The position numbers were made by a program, and so were the translations under genes. Under the pieces are notes generated by a model, which saw nothing but the letters and a program-made list of their open reading frames with translations, searched no databases and was not told where the DNA came from. DNA of 64,000 nt from Candidatus Coprenecus avistercoris (lineage in GTDB: Bacteria > Bacteroidota > Bacteroidia > Bacteroidales > UBA932), in assembly GCA_018712275.1 (NCBI GenBank), contig DVHI01000030.1, positions 1 through 64,000 of the forward strand, in the 5' to 3' direction. Positions 8,876 through 17,274 of the stretch are shown piece by piece (positions within the stretch are counted from its first letter, which is position 1; the number at the start of each line of letters is the position of its first letter).

Positions 8876-11377
8876 TCAGATGAACCGGCCGGTGATGCTG
8901 GAAGGGCAGCGGCGGATGTCGTCAGGAGTGCCGGCAGCCACGATGCGGCCGCCTTCCTCGCCGCCGCCGGGGCCCATGTCGATGACGTAGTCGGCTGAGC
9001 GGATGACATCGATGTCGTGCTCGATGACGATGACGGTGGCTCCGTGGTCTATCAGGCTCTGGAAGACCTGCAGCAGGGTCTGTACGTCAGCGGGATGCAG
9101 ACCGATGGTCGGCTCGTCGAACACGAAGACCGAGTCGTCCTGGCCGCGCCCCATCTCGCTGGCTAACTTGAGACGCTGGGCCTCGCCGCCCGACAGTCCG
9201 GGAGTCTGCTCGCCGAGAGTCAGATAGCCCAAGCCAAGGTCCTGAAGCACCTGAAGCCGCTGACGCACAGTCCTGAGATCCCCGCATGCCACGAGAGCGT
9301 CACTGACATCCATCGCCATCAATTCGGGAAGAGAGTGATAGGTTCCCTCGAAATTCTCCCGGCGGATACGGTAAGCCGCCTTGGAATAGCGGGAACCGCG
9401 GCAGTCCGGGCAGGGTATGTCCACGTCGGGCAGGAACTGTACGTCAAGGCTGATTACACCAGTACCGTCACAGGTAGGACAGCGCAGACGGCCTGTATTG
9501 TAGGAGAAATCCCCGTCCTTCCAGCCGGCGGCCTTGGCATCGGGAGTCCTGGCGTAGACCTTGCGCAGCTCGTCGTGAACGTTGGCGTATGTAGCTACGG
9601 TGGAGCGGATATTGATGCCTATGGGCGTAGCGTCAATCAGTTTGGCATGCCGGATGCCGTCGGCCTGTACGGCCAGCACGTGGTCCGGCAGCTTCCCGCC
9701 CGAAACCATCGCCTGCAGACCCGGCACTAAACTCTCTAATATCAGAGTCGTCTTGCCCGAGCCCGACACTCCGGTCACCACGGTCAGCCGCCCCTTGGGG
9801 ATATCCACCTCTAACGGCTTCACCGTATGTATCGCAGCCGTCGAGATGTGGATACGTCCGTAAGCAAACATCTCGGACTCAGCCGCCCGCCCCCGGACAC
9901 TCACCCCTGCCTGCCCGGTCAGAAACGGGCCTATCTTCGAAGCCGGACACCGCCCGATATCCTCTAACGTCCCCTGCGCGATCACCTGTCCGCCCGAAGA
10001 ACCGGCCCCGGGCCCCATCTCGATCATCCAGTCCGACTCCTTGAGTATCTGCACATCGTGGTCCACGAGCACTATCGAATTGCCGTCGGCTATCAGGTCC
10101 TTCATCACCCCTGCCAGCCCGACGATATTGGCCGGATGCAGCCCTATCGACGGCTCGTCCAGCACATAGAGCACCCCTGTGGTACGGTTACGCACCGCCC
10201 TGGCCAGCTGCATCCTCTGCCGCTCCCCTGTCGAAAGCGTGGACGAAGCGCGGTCCAGACTCAAATACCCAACACCCAGATCCAGCAGCCGCACCGAAGC
10301 ATCCAGGAACGACTCGCAGATCCTTTCGGCCATCGGACGCATCTCCTCCGGCAGGGAAGCCGGCACCCCGCGCACCCATTCCACCAGTTCCCGCAGACTC
10401 ATCCGGCACGCCTCGTCTATGGAAATGCCCCGGACCCTCGGAGCGCGGGCAGCCTCGGAGAAACGCGAGCCCCCGCAGTCAGGACACGGCCCGGTCTTCA
10501 GGAACCGCTCCACCCGCTTCATCCCCTTCTCGTCCTTGACCTTCGCAAGGGCGTTCTGCACGGTATAGACGGCATTGTAGTAGGTAAAATCCAATTCCCC
10601 GGCCTGATTGGTATTCTTCGAATGGTAGAATATGTGCTTCTTCTCGGCCGGTCCGTGAAAGACAATATCCCGCTCCTTCGGGGTCAACTGGTTGAAAGGC
10701 ACGTCCGTGCGCACTCCCATCGCCCGGCAGACATCGGTCATCAGGGACCACATCAGGGTATTCCACGGCAGCACCGCACCCTGATCGATGCTCAGGGTCT
10801 CGTCCGGCACTAAGGTGGACTCATCCACGGTGCGGACAGTTCCGGTGCCGTCGCAAGCAGGGCAGGCGCCGCTGCTGTTGAAGGACAATTCCTCTGCGGA
10901 CGGTGCGTAGAAATGCGCCCCGCACTCCGGGCAGACCAGTTCCAGACCCGCCGCCACATTGAGCGACGGCGCCACGTAATGCCCGTTCGGGCAGCGGTGG
11001 GAGGCCAGGCGCGAATAGATCAGGCGCAGCATGTTGAGCAGCTCCGTCCCCGTTCCGAAGGTGCTGCGGATACCCGGCACCGCCGGCCTCTGGTGCATGG
11101 CCAGGGCCGCCGGCACGTAGAGCACCTCGTCCACGCTCGCCCGCGCCGCTTGAGTCATTCTCCGGCGGGTATATGTCGACAGCGACTCGAGATAGCGCCG
11201 CGAGCCCTCCGCATACAGCACCCCGAGGGCCAGCGAGCTCTTGCCCGAGCCCGACACCCCCGCTATCCCCACGACCTTCCCCAGCGGCACGTCCACATCG
11301 ATATTTTTCAGATTGTGCACCCTCGCCCCGCGCACCTCTATCCTGTCCGGTCTGTCAATATTTTCCTTCATTGTCAA
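8876..11377 (-). CDS. Short UvrA-like ABC ATPase (class II, excinuclease A paralogue)
   Basis: An 833-aa duplicated ABC ATPase related to UvrA, about 100 aa shorter than canonical UvrA. Visible are Walker A motifs GVSGSGKSS (about residue 40) and GVSGSGKTT (second half), ABC signatures (LSTGERQRMQLARA and LSGGEAQRLKLASE), D-boxes (LDEPSIGLHP, FDEPTIGLHP) and CxxC zinc modules (CPECG, CPACDGTG, CPTCDGTG, CPDCRG). Class II UvrA proteins are reported to lack the UvrB-binding domain and to contribute to drug tolerance or DNA-damage protection. The genomic role here is unknown. It is monocistronic and divergent from GH92 with only 48 bp between. Confidence 0.85.
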   Translation of the reverse strand: MTMKENIDRPDRIEVRGARVHNLKNIDVDVPLGKVVGIAGVSGSGKSSLALGVLYAEGSRRYLESLSTYTRRRMTQAARASVDEVLYVPAALAMHQRPAVPGIRSTFGTGTELLNMLRLIYSRLASHRCPNGHYVAPSLNVAAGLELVCPECGAHFYAPSAEELSFNSSGACPACDGTGTVRTVDESTLVPDETLSIDQGAVLPWNTLMWSLMTDVCRAMGVRTDVPFNQLTPKERDIVFHGPAEKKHIFYHSKNTNQAGELDFTYYNAVYTVQNALAKVKDEKGMKRVERFLKTGPCPDCGGSRFSEAARAPRVRGISIDEACRMSLRELVEWVRGVPASLPEEMRPMAERICESFLDASVRLLDLGVGYLSLDRASSTLSTGERQRMQLARAVRNRTTGVLYVLDEPSIGLHPANIVGLAGVMKDLIADGNSIVLVDHDVQILKESDWMIEMGPGAGSSGGQVIAQGTLEDIGRCPASKIGPFLTGQAGVSVRGRAAESEMFAYGRIHISTAAIHTVKPLEVDIPKGRLTVVTGVSGSGKTTLILESLVPGLQAMVSGGKLPDHVLAVQADGIRHAKLIDATPIGINIRSTVATYANVHDELRKVYARTPDAKAAGWKDGDFSYNTGRLRCPTCDGTGVISLDVQFLPDVDIPCPDCRGSRYSKAAYRIRRENFEGTYHSLPELMAMDVSDALVACGDLRTVRQRLQVLQDLGLGYLTLGEQTPGLSGGEAQRLKLASEMGRGQDDSVFVFDEPTIGLHPADVQTLLQVFQSLIDHGATVIVIEHDIDVIRSADYVIDMGPGGGEEGGRIVAAGTPDDIRRCPSSITGRFI

Positions 11378-11392
11378 TTTGAATTTATCCTA

Positions 11393-11400
11393 CAAAATTA
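11393..11400 (-). promoter_or_regulatory. -7 element TAATTTTG of the uvrA-like gene
   Basis: The minus strand reads TAATTTTG 15 nt before the ATG at 11377, fitting TAnnTTTG. Only 13 bp separate it from the plus-strand -7 element of GH92, so the two promoters overlap face to face and should exclude each other. Confidence 0.5.
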
Positions 11401-11413
11401 GGAACTTTTTCCA

Positions 11414-11421
11414 TAAATTCG
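11414..11421 (+). promoter_or_regulatory. -7-like element TAAATTCG abutting the GH92 start
   Basis: TAAATTCG (one mismatch to TAnnTTTG) ends 4 nt before the ATG at 11426. Transcription would start at or next to the A of the ATG, which gives a leaderless mRNA. Confidence 0.5.
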
Positions 11422-11425
11422 CGGT

Positions 11426-13729
11426 ATGAAAAGACAACTCTTCTGTACTCTGGCAATGACAGCGATGACTGTTATCGGAGCGGCTGCGGCGGGGACCGAC
11501 AGCCTCTCGAAATGGGTGAATCCCATGATTGGAACTAACGGAATGGGGCATACGTTCCCGGGAGCCTGCTATCCTTTCGGAATAGTGCAGCTCAGCCCGG
11601 ATACGGACACCGTGCCGCACAACATCGACGGACGGTATCAGCCCGAGGCCTACCGCTACTGCGCCGGCTACCAGTACGGTGACAGCACGATAGTCGGATT
11701 CAGCCACACGCATTTCAGCGGAACGGGACACTCGGACCTCGGGGACGTACTGCTGATGCCCACCACCGGTGAGCTGAAACTGAGGCCAGGAACGGCGGCC
11801 GACCCTGATGCGGGATACCGTTCCCGATACTCACATGAGCGGGAAGTGGCCCGGCCGGGATACTACGAGGCCTTCCTGGAGGACTACGGCATACGGGCGC
11901 AGCTGACGGCCACCCCGAGGACAGGCGTACACCGCTACACCTACCCCGAGGGCGCCTCGGAGCAGCGGGTCATCCTGGACCTCATCCACGGCATCTACAA
12001 CTACGACGGCAAGGTGCTCTGGGCCCAGATCCGGGTCGAGAACGACACCCTGCTGACCGGCTACCGCATCACCAACGGCTGGGCGAGGACCAACTACACC
12101 TATTTCGCGATATCGTTCTCCCGGCCAATACGCGAGTACGGCTACAAGGAGTTCGGGAAGGTGCTGTACAACGGCTTCTATCGCAAGTTCGACCTGGAGC
12201 ACAATTTCCCGGAAATCGGGGGCAGGAAAATCGCGGCCTGGTTCGGGTTCGACCCCTCGGAGGGACGGGAGCTGGAGGTGAAGGTCGCCCTGTCGGGGGT
12301 GAGCACCGCCGGAGCGGTCAGGAATCTGGAGGCGGAGGCGGCAGGAAAGGATTTTGAGACCGTGGCGGCCGAAGCCGGGGCAGCCTGGGACAATGCCCTC
12401 TCGGTCATCGAGGCCGAGGGCAATGAGGACCAGCTGTCCATGCTCTACACCTCCCTCTACCACACGATGATCAATCCTTCGGTCTACTGCGACGTGGACG
12501 GACTCTACCGGGGAGTGGACGGCAACATCCACCGCGCCGAGGGCTTCACGAACTACACCATATTCTCCACCTGGGACACCTTCCGGGCCCTGCACCCGCT
12601 CTACAACATCATCCAGCGGGAGCGCAGCCATGACATCATCGAGTCCATGCTCGCCCACTCCGAGCAGAGCGTCCACGGAGCCCTGCCGGTATGGAGCCAC
12701 AACGCCAATGAGAACTGGTGCATGATCGGCTACCACAGCGTCTCCGTCCTCGCCGACGCCATCGCCGCCGGCATCCCTGTCGATACGGCCCGGGCCCTGA
12801 AAGCCATGGTACGCAGCTCCTCCATACCCTACTACGAGGGCACCGGCGAGATGATGCGCCTCGGCTACGTGCCCATGGAGACCTCCGGCAGCTCAGCTTC
12901 CGTAACCCTCGAATACGCCTACGACGATTGGACCGTCTACCGGACAGCAGCTGACGCGGGCCAGGCCGACATCGCGGAACAGTACCTCAAGCGCTCCGGC
13001 AACTGGCGCAACGTCTTCGACCCCGGGACCCGCCACGCCCGTCCCCGCCACGAGGACGGCAGCTTCAAGGCCGACTTCGACCTGTTCAGCACCCACGGCC
13101 AGGGCTTCATCGAGGGCAACTCCCTCAACTACTCATTCTACGTGCCCCACGACGTACCCGGCCTCATCGAGGCCATGGGCGGTCCGGAACAGTTCGAGGC
13201 CAACCTCGACACCCTCTTCACCATGCACCTCCCCGACGAGTTCTTCGCAGGTACGGAGGATGTCACCCGTGAGGGCCTGCTCGGCGGCTATGTACACGGC
13301 AACGAGCCCAGCCACCACATCCCCTTCCTCTACGCCTGGACCTCCAGCCCCTGGAAGACACAGTACTGGCAGCGGGAGATCATGAACCGGATGTACCGCA
13401 ACAACATCGACGGCCTCTGCGGCAACGACGACTGCGGCCAGATGTCCGCCTGGTACATCTTCTCCGCCATGGGCTTCTACCCCGTCTGCCCCGGCAGCGG
13501 CGAGTACATCCTCGGAGCCCCCTACCTCCCCTACATGAAGATCAACTTGGAAAACGGCCGGACCCTCGAGATAAAAGCCCCGAAAGTCTCCGACCGCAAC
13601 CGCTATGTCCGCTCCGTCAGCCTCAACGGCACACGGCTCCAGCCCGGAGAGGACGGAGTCCTGAAACTCACCATCGGCCAGATACTCGCCGGCGGCCTCC
13701 TCGAGTTCGAGATGACCGCCCGGCATTAA
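11426..13729 (+). CDS. GH92 family exo-alpha-mannosidase, secreted
   Basis: A 767-aa exported enzyme with a signal peptide (about residues 1-22). The sequence is GH92 throughout: WVNPMIGTNGMGHTFPGA at the mature N-terminus, HNANENWCMIGYH near residue 425, GNEPSHH near 625 and GNDDCGQMSAWYIFSAMGFY near 666, which carries the acidic catalytic and Ca2+-binding residues of the family. GH92 enzymes are inverting, Ca2+-dependent exo-alpha-mannosidases acting on N-glycan or yeast mannan linkages; the precise linkage cannot be read here. It is likely periplasmic. No other mannan genes adjoin it. The next gene starts 26 nt downstream. Confidence 0.94.
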   Translation: MKRQLFCTLAMTAMTVIGAAAAGTDSLSKWVNPMIGTNGMGHTFPGACYPFGIVQLSPDTDTVPHNIDGRYQPEAYRYCAGYQYGDSTIVGFSHTHFSGTGHSDLGDVLLMPTTGELKLRPGTAADPDAGYRSRYSHEREVARPGYYEAFLEDYGIRAQLTATPRTGVHRYTYPEGASEQRVILDLIHGIYNYDGKVLWAQIRVENDTLLTGYRITNGWARTNYTYFAISFSRPIREYGYKEFGKVLYNGFYRKFDLEHNFPEIGGRKIAAWFGFDPSEGRELEVKVALSGVSTAGAVRNLEAEAAGKDFETVAAEAGAAWDNALSVIEAEGNEDQLSMLYTSLYHTMINPSVYCDVDGLYRGVDGNIHRAEGFTNYTIFSTWDTFRALHPLYNIIQRERSHDIIESMLAHSEQSVHGALPVWSHNANENWCMIGYHSVSVLADAIAAGIPVDTARALKAMVRSSSIPYYEGTGEMMRLGYVPMETSGSSASVTLEYAYDDWTVYRTAADAGQADIAEQYLKRSGNWRNVFDPGTRHARPRHEDGSFKADFDLFSTHGQGFIEGNSLNYSFYVPHDVPGLIEAMGGPEQFEANLDTLFTMHLPDEFFAGTEDVTREGLLGGYVHGNEPSHHIPFLYAWTSSPWKTQYWQREIMNRMYRNNIDGLCGNDDCGQMSAWYIFSAMGFYPVCPGSGEYILGAPYLPYMKINLENGRTLEIKAPKVSDRNRYVRSVSLNGTRLQPGEDGVLKLTIGQILAGGLLEFEMTARH

Positions 13730-13755
13730 ATAATTTCAACTTAAATCAATATGCC

Positions 13756-14394
13756 ATGAAACAATTCTTGACAACTATCGTCTGCATACTCGGATTATGC
13801 GGCATGCAGGCTGCTAAGGCAGCGGCCCAGGAAAGGGCTGAAAGCAGTATCTCTCTGGAATACAAAATGGTCGAAGATCGGGACCTCTACAGGCTCATGG
13901 ACTTCCTCGATGTCTACCGACTGGACGTGAAGGTCATCGGAGAAGGGCTCAAGGGCCGGGAGTTCAGAGTAGTTACCGTCACCTGCAAGGACAGTGTATT
14001 CACTGAGACAGGCAGAGAAAGAAGCGGTATCATAGTCAGTGCGGACTCCGATACGCTGGATTTCATCTTCTTTGCCCGCCAGACATGTCCCGACACTGTA
14101 TTACTCTCATGGACAGGAGAAGGAGCGGTATATAAGAACAAGCTTCCGGTGCCTCAGTTCACTCATCCGATACTGATGGAAACATACAGCGACCGCGCAT
14201 ACACAGCTAAAGACTCAATTCCAATCATGGCTTACAGTACCGGTCAGCCGCTTGAATTCGAGATGAACGGTGAAAAACAGACCTTCATACATTACTGTGG
14301 GCTGCGCGATGCCAAAGTACATCCAAGAGAATGGCCGGCAAAATACGGCATCAAGGATTTCGTGTACTTCTACATTATTTTCCCGGAAGAATAG
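13756..14394 (+). CDS. Secreted protein of unknown function
   Basis: A 212-aa protein with a clear signal peptide (about residues 1-25, cleavage after AKAAA). The mature part is rich in beta-strand-like segments and contains a few cysteines (in TCKD, QTCPD and YCGLR). I do not recognise a family. It starts 26 nt after GH92 and ends 25 nt before the DUF4922-SpoIID gene, so it is probably co-transcribed with both. Codon use looks like its neighbours, although it is a little more AT-rich than GH92. Confidence 0.75.
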   Translation: MKQFLTTIVCILGLCGMQAAKAAAQERAESSISLEYKMVEDRDLYRLMDFLDVYRLDVKVIGEGLKGREFRVVTVTCKDSVFTETGRERSGIIVSADSDTLDFIFFARQTCPDTVLLSWTGEGAVYKNKLPVPQFTHPILMETYSDRAYTAKDSIPIMAYSTGQPLEFEMNGEKQTFIHYCGLRDAKVHPREWPAKYGIKDFVYFYIIFPEE

Positions 14395-14419
14395 CAGCAT
14401 TTTCAGGATTTAAAACACC

Positions 14420-16843
14420 ATGAACGACCTGATGGACAGACAGCTGGCCGCATGGCCGGAGGCGGCGCGGAGATACCGCGACCTGCAGAATATAGAGACT
14501 AGGGAAATAGACCTCGGCGGGATGCCCGTCAGGATACAGTTCAACCCGGCCCGGGCCGTCTCGACCCTGGCCCGCACCGACGCCGCCGCGATAAAGGCCC
14601 GGCCCTGCTTCCTGTGCCGGGACAACCGTCCGGAGCAGCAGGAGGCCCTGCCCTTCGAAGGCTGCGACGGCCGCCGCTACGAGGTGCTGGTCAATCCCTT
14701 CCCTATTTTCCCAAAGCACTATACCGTCCCGTCCGTGGAGCACACGCCCCAGCGGATTGCCGGACGCTTCCCGGACATGCTGCGCCTTGCGGAGACCTTC
14801 GCCGACATGGTGGTCTTCTACAACGGTCCGGAGAGCGGAGCCAGCGCCCCCGACCATTTCCATTTCCAGATGGGCTGCAGGGGGTTCCTGCCCGTCGAGA
14901 CGCATTTTGACCGGCTGAAGCCTGTGACCGTCATGAGGCCGGGCCGTGCGAGCATTGCCGTAACTTCGGGATACATTTCCGGACTGCCGGTGATTACCGC
15001 TCCGGACGGGACTTCCGCGACAGCCGCATTCCTCCGGGTGCTCCGCTCCCTGCCTGTCAGTCCGGCTACCGGCGAGCCGCAGCTCAATATCCTCTGCTGG
15101 AAGGAGACGTCCGCTGACGGCGGTCCCGGGGCATCGTTCCGCATCATCGTCATTCCGCGCAAGGCCCACCGCCCTTCCTGCTACTTCGCCCCGGAAGACA
15201 GGGCAGTGCGTATCAGTCCCGCCTCGGTCGACCTCGGAGGGGTGTTCATCGTCCCGGTGGAGGCGGATTTCCGCAGGGTCAATGCACAGGTGCTCAGGGA
15301 TATCATCGAGGAAACCGTCGATATTTCCTGGCAGCCGGTCATCGACGTGGGGCTGCTCACCGCCCCTCAGCTGCGGGTCAGGTTCAATCAGCCGTTCACA
15401 GGTCCGGACTCCCGGAAAGGGGGCATCTGCGGAGAACAGGCATTCACCCTCGCGGACGGGATGGTGGAATGGAACGGGAAACGCTATGGACGGCTCGAAT
15501 TCAGGCCTGAGGGCAACACTCCCGAAGAGGGGGATTCCCGGGGCTTCACCCTGCACAAGGTCAGGATAGGGATCAATTTCCATTGGGAGCGGGAGGAGGA
15601 CCAGCTGTTCTCCGGCGGGCTGACCATTCTGCCCTCGGAGGAGGGGCTTGTAGCCATAAACAGCGTGCTTACAGAGGATTATCTGCTGAGCGTAATCTCC
15701 TCGGAAATGAACGGAGACGCACCGGAGGAGTTCCTCAAGGCCCATGCCGTCATCTCGCGGTCGTGGCTGCTGGCACGGCCTACGCTCGGTGGCGGGGACA
15801 ATGCTCACGGCTCTGAGGGATCGTGCCACTCCGCCGCCGCGAATGGAGACAATCCCGACAGCCAGGAATCCCCGGGGAACGGACATTCCGGGCAGGGAAT
15901 TTCCGCACCGGGTTCCCTTGAGAATGACCGCATCATCCGCTGGTACGACCGGGAGGACCATTCGCTCTTCGATGTATGCGCCGACGACCATTGTCAGAGA
16001 TACCAGGGGCTGCTCCGGGCCGGAAACGCCAACATCCGGCGGGCCATCGAGGCTACCCGCGGACTGGTGCTGACCGACGGGCCGGACGGAGCCATCTGCG
16101 ACACCCGCTTCTCCAAATGCTGCGGAGGAGTCTCTGAGCGGTTCTCCGCCTGCTGGGCCGACGAGGACTATGCCTATCTGCGGCCCGTGCGGGACTATGC
16201 CTGCCTGCAGACCGACGAAGACAATGCCGCTGATGACGGCACGCCAGACGCCGTCGGCATTATCCCGGATCTCTCCGACGAACAGAATGCCCGCAAGTGG
16301 ATATTGTCCTCGCCCGAAGCCTTCTGCAACACCTCCGACCCAGCCCTGCTCTCCACCGTCCTGAATTCCTACGACCAGGAGACCGCCGATTTCTACCGCT
16401 GGCGGGTCGAATACACGCAGGAGGAACTGAGCGACCTGCTCCGCCGCCGATCCGGCATTGACTTCGGTTCAGTGCTGGAACTCAGGCCGCTGCGCCGAGG
16501 GGCATCCGGACGCATCATCGAACTGCTCATCCGGGGCACACAGCGGACCGTCACCGTCGGCAAGGAACTCGAGATACGCCGCTGGCTGTCCAAGTCGCAC
16601 CTGTACAGTTCGGCCTTTGTCGTGGACACCGTCTACGCCGAGCCTGCTGCTGACGGCCAGGACATTCGACCCGACATAAACGCTCCGGCCATTCCGACCG
16701 GATTCATCCTCCACGGAGCCGGATGGGGACACGGCGTAGGCCTGTGCCAGATCGGAGCCGCCGCCATGAGCGCCCGCGGCTGCACATTCGACCGCATCCT
16801 CGCCCACTACTTCCGCGGCTCCTGCCTCACCCGCCTCTATTGA
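14420..16843 (+). CDS. DUF4922 (HIT/Ap4A phosphorylase-like) fused to SpoIID/LytB domain
   Basis: An 807-aa two-part protein. Residues 1-330 form a HIT-superfamily nucleotidyl-transferase-like domain: CFLC at 63-66, H100, H108 and the active-site triad HFHFQ at 146-150 (compare H-x-H-x-Q of GalT and Ap4A phosphorylases). Residues about 380-807 form a SpoIID/LytB domain: YLLSVISSEMNGDAP at about 419 with the expected catalytic Glu, FSKCCGG in the middle, and HGAGWGHGVGLCQIGA at about 765 followed by HYF near the end. SpoIID is a lytic transglycosylase that cleaves peptide-free glycan strands. A low-complexity Gly/Ser/Asn insert lies near 458-505. No signal peptide is visible, which is odd for a wall enzyme. 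Confidence 0.85.
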   Translation: MNDLMDRQLAAWPEAARRYRDLQNIETREIDLGGMPVRIQFNPARAVSTLARTDAAAIKARPCFLCRDNRPEQQEALPFEGCDGRRYEVLVNPFPIFPKHYTVPSVEHTPQRIAGRFPDMLRLAETFADMVVFYNGPESGASAPDHFHFQMGCRGFLPVETHFDRLKPVTVMRPGRASIAVTSGYISGLPVITAPDGTSATAAFLRVLRSLPVSPATGEPQLNILCWKETSADGGPGASFRIIVIPRKAHRPSCYFAPEDRAVRISPASVDLGGVFIVPVEADFRRVNAQVLRDIIEETVDISWQPVIDVGLLTAPQLRVRFNQPFTGPDSRKGGICGEQAFTLADGMVEWNGKRYGRLEFRPEGNTPEEGDSRGFTLHKVRIGINFHWEREEDQLFSGGLTILPSEEGLVAINSVLTEDYLLSVISSEMNGDAPEEFLKAHAVISRSWLLARPTLGGGDNAHGSEGSCHSAAANGDNPDSQESPGNGHSGQGISAPGSLENDRIIRWYDREDHSLFDVCADDHCQRYQGLLRAGNANIRRAIEATRGLVLTDGPDGAICDTRFSKCCGGVSERFSACWADEDYAYLRPVRDYACLQTDEDNAADDGTPDAVGIIPDLSDEQNARKWILSSPEAFCNTSDPALLSTVLNSYDQETADFYRWRVEYTQEELSDLLRRRSGIDFGSVLELRPLRRGASGRIIELLIRGTQRTVTVGKELEIRRWLSKSHLYSSAFVVDTVYAEPAADGQDIRPDINAPAIPTGFILHGAGWGHGVGLCQIGAAAMSARGCTFDRILAHYFRGSCLTRLY

Positions 16844-16921
16844 CCCACTCCACTGCCCTGCACTGTCCTCCCTGTCCTGCTATACCCTGTCCTGCCCTAC
16901 TCTACCTCGCCGTCCTCCTCC

Positions 16922-16977
16922 CACCTTCCGAAGGTGAGTATTTTCCGGCCGTTCCCGTCTCACCTCCCGAAGGCGGG
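16922..16977. repeat. Paired-palindrome repeat, locus 1
   Basis: CACCTTC-C-GAAGGTG (16922-16936, centre 16929) is a perfect odd palindrome. The partner, CACCTCCCGAAGGCGGG (16961-16977, centre 16968), is a decayed version. Centres are 39 bp apart. The spacer contains TTTTCCGGCCGTT, shared with locus 4. Confidence 0.75.
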
Positions 16978-16995
16978 CAGCAGCATGGACTGAGC

Positions 16996-17018
16996 AACGG
17001 TAAGCAGAGAAGCGGCCT
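16996..17018. repeat. 23-nt dispersed repeat, copy 2
   Basis: Matches 8800-8822 at 22 of 23 positions (T instead of C at the sixth base), in the same orientation and also intergenic. Confidence 0.6.
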
Positions 17019-17191
17019 ATCTTCACAACGAATTGGAATACTGACACATAGATATACAACGAGTGCTTTTCGGCCATATCCGCACCTGTCAAAAGCACAC
17101 GTTTAACTGTAAGTAATTGATTCCCGAGCGCATACGATTCGACCCTGCTCCAGTACTTACCGTTACTTCGCGCAACTGCACCTTCCTTCCC

Positions 17192-17247
17192 ACTCCTTCC
17201 GAAGGAGTAAAAAAACTGCGAGAAAACAGAACTCCTTCAGAAGGAGT
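17192..17247. repeat. Paired-palindrome repeat, locus 2
   Basis: Two almost identical palindromes: ACTCCTTC-C-GAAGGAGT (17192-17208, centre 17200) and ACTCCTTC-A-GAAGGAGT (17231-17247, centre 17239). Arms are 8 bp and perfect, and centres are 39 bp apart. Both palindromes differ from loci 1, 3 and 4 in their outer arms but keep the CCTTCnGAAGG core. The outer-arm changes are compensated on both sides. Confidence 0.8.
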
Positions 17248-17274
17248 GAGGCGGGTACGGCTGGCCGGTGATAT

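Larger units (their letters stand above)
16844..17274. other. Intergenic region with repeats between convergent genes
   Basis: This 431-bp gap lies between two convergent genes and contains no convincing coding sequence. It starts with a C/T-rich stretch with repeated CTGTCCTGC words (about 16865-16895), then holds a paired-palindrome locus (16922-16977), a copy of a 23-nt dispersed repeat (16996-17018), an undistinguished AT-balanced stretch (17019-17190), and a second paired-palindrome locus (17192-17247). Hairpins here may end transcription from both sides. Confidence 0.7.

Noticed and set aside
8876..11377. Canonical uvrA of nucleotide excision repair
   Set aside because: It is about 100 aa too short and resembles class II UvrA proteins that lack UvrB binding. 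A full-length uvrA is expected elsewhere in the genome.
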